Assembly (NCBI RefSeq): GCF_041270065.1
Contig: NZ_CP065958.1
Span: forward strand, 4,588,001-4,652,000
Source of the DNA: Streptomyces fradiae
GTDB taxonomy: Bacteria > Actinomycetota > Actinomycetes > Streptomycetales > Streptomycetaceae
Length of the DNA stretch: 64,000 nt
Direction: 5' to 3'
Below, piece by piece: positions 60,714-64,000 of the stretch. The translations under genes were made by a program, and so were the position numbers. Below the pieces are notes generated by a model that did not search any database, was not told the DNA's origin, and saw only the letters and a program-made list of their open reading frames with translations. Position 1 is the stretch's first letter, and each line of letters starts with the position of its first letter.

Positions 60714-63151
60714 CAGACCAGGATGCGGTCACGCTGACCATCGACGGCATCGAGATCTCCGTCCCCAAGGGGACGCTGGTCATCCGGGCCGCCGAGCAGC
60801 TCGGCATCGAGATCCCGCGCTTCTGCGACCACCCGCTGCTCGACCCGGCCGGTGCCTGCCGCCAGTGCATCGTCGAGGTCGAGGGCCAGCGCAAGCCGAT
60901 GGCCTCCTGCACCATCACCTGCACCGACGGCATGGTGGTCAAGTCGCAGCTGACGTCGCCGGTCGCCGAGAAGGCCCAGCATGGGGTGATGGAGCTGCTG
61001 CTCATCAACCACCCGCTGGACTGCCCGGTCTGCGACAAGGGCGGCGAGTGCCCGCTGCAGAACCAGGCCATGTCGCACGGACAGGCCGAGACCCGCTTCG
61101 AGGGCCAGAAGCGCACCTTCGAGAAGCCGATCCCGCTCTCCCCGCAGGTGCTGCTCGACCGCGAGCGGTGCGTGCTGTGCGCGCGCTGCACCCGCTTCTC
61201 CCAGCAGGTCGCCGGCGACCCGATGATCGAGCTGCTCGAGCGCGGCGCGCTCCAGCAGGTCGGCATCGGCAACAGCGACCCCTTCGAGTCGTACTTCTCC
61301 GGGAACACCATCCAGATCTGCCCGGTCGGGGCCCTGACGTCGGCGGCGTACCGCTTCCGCTCCCGGCCCTTCGACCTGGTGTCGTCGCCGAGCGTCTGCG
61401 AGCACTGCGCGGGCGGCTGCGCGACCCGCACCGACCACCGGCGCGGCAAGGTCATGCGGCGGCTCGCGGCCGAGGACCCCGAGGTCAACGAGGAGTGGAT
61501 CTGCGACAAGGGGCGGTTCGCGTTCCGGTACGCGCAGCAGCGCGACCGGCTCAGCACGCCGCTGGTCCGCAACCCGGAGACCGGCCGGCTGGAGACCGCG
61601 TCCTGGCCCGAGGCCCTGGAGGCCGCCGCGCGCGGGCTCGTCCGCGGGCGCACCGGCGTCCTGAGCGGCGGGCGGCTCACGGTCGAGGACTCCTACGCGT
61701 ACGCCAAGTTCGCCCGGGTCGCCCTCGACACCAACGACGTCGACTTCCGGGCCCGTGTCCACTCCGGCGAGGAGGCCGACTTCCTGGCCTCCGTCATCGC
61801 CGGGCGGGGGCGCGACCTGGACGGGAGCGGGGTCACGTACCGGTCCCTGGAGGCCGCCCCGGCGGTGCTCCTGGTCGGTCTGGAGTCCGAGGAGGAGGCG
61901 CCCGGCGTCTTCCTGAAGCTCCGCAAGTCCTGGCGGAAGAAGGGCCAGCGGACCTACGCGGTCGCCTCGCACGCCACCCGCGGCCTGGAGAAGGCCGGCG
62001 GCACGCTCCTTCCGGCCGCGCCCGGCACCGAGACCGAGTGGCTCGACGCCCTCACCTCCCGGGTCGGCCTCTCCGAGGACGGCCTGGCCGCCGCCGAGGC
62101 GCTGCGCGAGGACGGCGCCGTGATCGCCGTCGGCGAGCGGCTCGCCGGAGTGCCCGGCGCGCTCACCGCAGCCGTACGGGCCGCCACCGCCACCGGCGCC
62201 GCGCTGGTGTGGATCCCGCGCCGGGCCGGCGAGCGCGGCGCCGTCGAGGCCGGTGCCATCCCGGCCCTGCTGCCCGGCGGACGGCCCGCGACCGATCCAC
62301 GCGCGCGTGAGGAGGTCGCCGCCGTCTGGGGCGTACGCGAACTCCCGCACGGCTACGGCCGCGACACCGGCCAGATCGTCGAGGCCGCCGCCACCGGCGA
62401 ACTCACCGCACTGCTCGTCGGCGGCGTCGACGTCGACGACCTGCCGGACCCGGCACGCGCGCGTGAGGCGCTCGACGCGGCCTTCGTCGTCTCCCTGGAG
62501 CTGCGCCCCGGCGCGGTCACCGAGCGGGCCGACGTGGTCCTGCCGGTCGCGGCGGTCGCCGAGAAGCCCGGCACCTTCCTCAACTGGGAGGGCCGCGCCC
62601 GCCTCTTCGAGGCCGCGCTCAAGCCCGAGCAGATGACGAGGTCGCTGGCTCCGACCGACGCCCGGGTCCTTCACATGCTGGCCGACGCCATGGACGCCCA
62701 CCTGGGCCTGCCCGACCTGCGGTCGATCCGGGGCGAGCTGGACCGGCTCGGCGGCTGGACCGGCGAGCGGGCCACCGAGCCCGCCGAGCCCGGCCAGGCC
62801 GCCGCCCGCCCCGGCGACGGCGAGGCCGTCCTCGCCGGCCACCGGCTCCTTCTCGACCTCGGCCGGCTCCAGGAGGGCGACGAGGCCCTGGCCGGCACCC
62901 GGCACGCCGCCGTCGCCCGGCTCTCCGCCCGGACCGCCGAGGACACCGGCGTCAAGGACGGCGACCAGCTCGAAGTCACCGGCCCGGCCGGCGCGGTGAC
63001 CTTCCCGCTGGCCGTCACCGAGATGCCCGACCGCGTCGTCTGGCTCCCGCTCAACTCCACGGGCCACGGCATCCTCACCGACACCGGCGCCCGCCCCGGC
63101 GACCCGGTCCGCATCGGCCCGGCGGTCACCACGAAGGAGGTGCAGGCGTGA
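60710..63151 (+). CDS. nuoG: NADH-quinone oxidoreductase subunit G
   Basis: The 813-residue 75-kDa subunit has an N-terminal [2Fe-2S] ferredoxin ([22 protein letters not shown]). [18 protein letters not shown] and [16 protein letters not shown] carry [4Fe-4S] ligands, and C-E-H-C-A-G-G-C of a further cluster lies near residue 230. A molybdopterin-oxidoreductase-like C-terminal part lacking the cofactor function follows. ATG overlaps the nuoF stop. Confidence 0.96.
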   Translation: MTDQDAVTLTIDGIEISVPKGTLVIRAAEQLGIEIPRFCDHPLLDPAGACRQCIVEVEGQRKPMASCTITCTDGMVVKSQLTSPVAEKAQHGVMELLLINHPLDCPVCDKGGECPLQNQAMSHGQAETRFEGQKRTFEKPIPLSPQVLLDRERCVLCARCTRFSQQVAGDPMIELLERGALQQVGIGNSDPFESYFSGNTIQICPVGALTSAAYRFRSRPFDLVSSPSVCEHCAGGCATRTDHRRGKVMRRLAAEDPEVNEEWICDKGRFAFRYAQQRDRLSTPLVRNPETGRLETASWPEALEAAARGLVRGRTGVLSGGRLTVEDSYAYAKFARVALDTNDVDFRARVHSGEEADFLASVIAGRGRDLDGSGVTYRSLEAAPAVLLVGLESEEEAPGVFLKLRKSWRKKGQRTYAVASHATRGLEKAGGTLLPAAPGTETEWLDALTSRVGLSEDGLAAAEALREDGAVIAVGERLAGVPGALTAAVRAATATGAALVWIPRRAGERGAVEAGAIPALLPGGRPATDPRAREEVAAVWGVRELPHGYGRDTGQIVEAAATGELTALLVGGVDVDDLPDPARAREALDAAFVVSLELRPGAVTERADVVLPVAAVAEKPGTFLNWEGRARLFEAALKPEQMTRSLAPTDARVLHMLADAMDAHLGLPDLRSIRGELDRLGGWTGERATEPAEPGQAAARPGDGEAVLAGHRLLLDLGRLQEGDEALAGTRHAAVARLSARTAEDTGVKDGDQLEVTGPAGAVTFPLAVTEMPDRVVWLPLNSTGHGILTDTGARPGDPVRIGPAVTTKEVQA

Positions 63152-64000
63152 CCACGCTGCTCGCCGCTGAAGACCTGTCCCTGTTCGGCACGGACCCCTG
63201 GTGGCTCGTCGCGATCAAGGCCGTCTTCTGCTTCGCGTTCCTCATGGTGACCGTGCTCTTCTCCATCGTGTGGGAGCGCAAGGTCGTCGCCTGGATGCAG
63301 CTGCGCATCGGCCCCAACCGGCACGGCCCCTGGGGCCTCCTCCAGTCCCTCGCGGACGGCGTCAAGCTGATGCTGAAGGAGGACGTGATCGTCAAGCGGG
63401 CCGACAAGGTCGTCTACGTGCTCGCCCCGATCGTCGCGGCCATCCCGGCCTTCATGGCGATCGCGGTGATCCCGTTCGGCCCGGCCGGCAACGAGGTCTC
63501 GATCTTCGGCCAGCGCACCACGATGCAGCTCACCGACCTGCCGATCGCGATGCTGTACGTCCTCGCGGTCGCCTCCGTCGGCATCTACGGCATCGTGCTC
63601 GCCGGCTGGTCCTCCGGCTCGACCTACCCGCTGCTCGGCGGACTGCGCTCGGCCGCCCAGATGATCTCGTACGAGATCGCCATGGGCGCCGCCTTCGCCT
63701 CCGTCTTCCTCTACTCCGGGTCGATGTCGACCTCGGCGATCGTGGAGGCGCAGGCCGACCGCTGGTACATCATCCTGCTGCCGGTCTCCTTCATCATCTA
63801 CATCGTCACCATGGTGGGCGAGACCAACCGCGCCCCCTTCGACATGCCGGAGTCCGAGGGCGACCTCGTCGGCGGCTTCAACACCGAGTACTCGTCCATC
63901 AAGTTCGCGCTGTTCATGCTCGCCGAGTACGTGAACATGGTGACCGTCTCCGCCGTCTCCACCACCCTCTTCCTGGGCGGCTGGCGCGCCCCGTGGCCGA
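63148..64000 (+). CDS. nuoH: NADH-quinone oxidoreductase subunit H (3' end beyond window)
   Basis: The membrane subunit links the quinone site to the proton channels. 284 codons are visible. [38 protein letters not shown] and the acidic loop [27 protein letters not shown] are textbook NuoH motifs. GTG overlaps the nuoG stop. The gene is cut by the window edge. Confidence 0.96.
   Translation, partial: MTTLLAAEDLSLFGTDPWWLVAIKAVFCFAFLMVTVLFSIVWERKVVAWMQLRIGPNRHGPWGLLQSLADGVKLMLKEDVIVKRADKVVYVLAPIVAAIPAFMAIAVIPFGPAGNEVSIFGQRTTMQLTDLPIAMLYVLAVASVGIYGIVLAGWSSGSTYPLLGGLRSAAQMISYEIAMGAAFASVFLYSGSMSTSAIVEAQADRWYIILLPVSFIIYIVTMVGETNRAPFDMPESEGDLVGGFNTEYSSIKFALFMLAEYVNMVTVSAVSTTLFLGGWRAPWP

Noticed and set aside
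60455..63067. A long leftward frame opposite nuoG
   Set aside because: Antisense shadow of a well-conserved complex I gene.

Overview
This window reads as a piece of a Streptomyces (or close relative) chromosome core. The base composition is very GC-rich, many genes start with GTG after GGAGG-like ribosome sites, and ATGA/GTGA stop-start overlaps are common. The gene content also fits: futalosine-route menaquinone genes, a Streptomyces-type serine/threonine kinase, small secreted proteins, an actinobacterial nuo operon with a Rex-type operator, and a single in-frame TTA codon, found in a beta-lactamase gene. I saw no insertion sequence, prophage, CRISPR array, tRNA or rRNA.

Layout. 1-12.6 kb: an ABC exporter pair closed by a 15-bp hairpin terminator, a primase/polymerase-like protein, a large XRE/TPR-like regulator, a membrane protein with a repetitive proline/glutamine-rich tail, a substrate-binding lipoprotein, purU, an ECF sigma/anti-sigma pair (anti-sigma fused to a mycothiol-enzyme-like domain) and a STAS antagonist. 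12.6-32.5 kb: a catabolic region for CoA-activated compounds. It holds an AMP-forming ligase, an amidohydrolase, two coupled acyl-CoA dehydrogenases, a cyclase, an SDR, a zinc alcohol dehydrogenase, an HsaB-like flavin reductase, an enoyl-CoA hydratase, an ADP-forming-type acyl-CoA synthetase, a DoxX protein and a DUF35 protein. These are interleaved with regulators, two MFS transporters, a class A beta-lactamase and a flavin monooxygenase. 32.5-43.5 kb: a mixed region with an AraC/GyrI regulator, GH15 hydrolase, F420-dependent NADP reductase and HxlR regulator, HAD phosphatase, alpha/beta hydrolase, PEP-mutase-like lyase, small secreted proteins, DinB protein, protein kinase, DUF1992 protein and a cold-shock protein with a long structured leader. 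43.7-53 kb: menaquinone genes mqnA, mqnC, menG and a MenJ-like prenyl reductase, separated by secreted esterase, glycosidase and I36 proteins. 53-64 kb: an imine-reductase-like protein, an NlpC/P60 hydrolase, a roughly 690-bp regulatory gap and nuoABCDEFG plus partial nuoH, all tightly coupled.

The most striking pattern is a dispersed operator. Seven clear copies and one degenerate copy of a palindrome with core CTGAC-N5-GTCAG lie in the promoter regions of five separate transcription units between 14.1 and 31.7 kb. Those units all encode CoA-thioester catabolism or its accessories, while neighbouring unrelated genes lack the site. This implies one regulon under a repressor, probably TetR-type, that is not encoded in the window.

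The right half is linked by respiration. The futalosine genes make menaquinone, the MenJ-like enzyme saturates its tail, and the nuo complex reduces it. A Rex-type site (TGTGA-N6-TCACA) just after the likely nuo -10 element would tie complex I to the NADH/NAD+ ratio.
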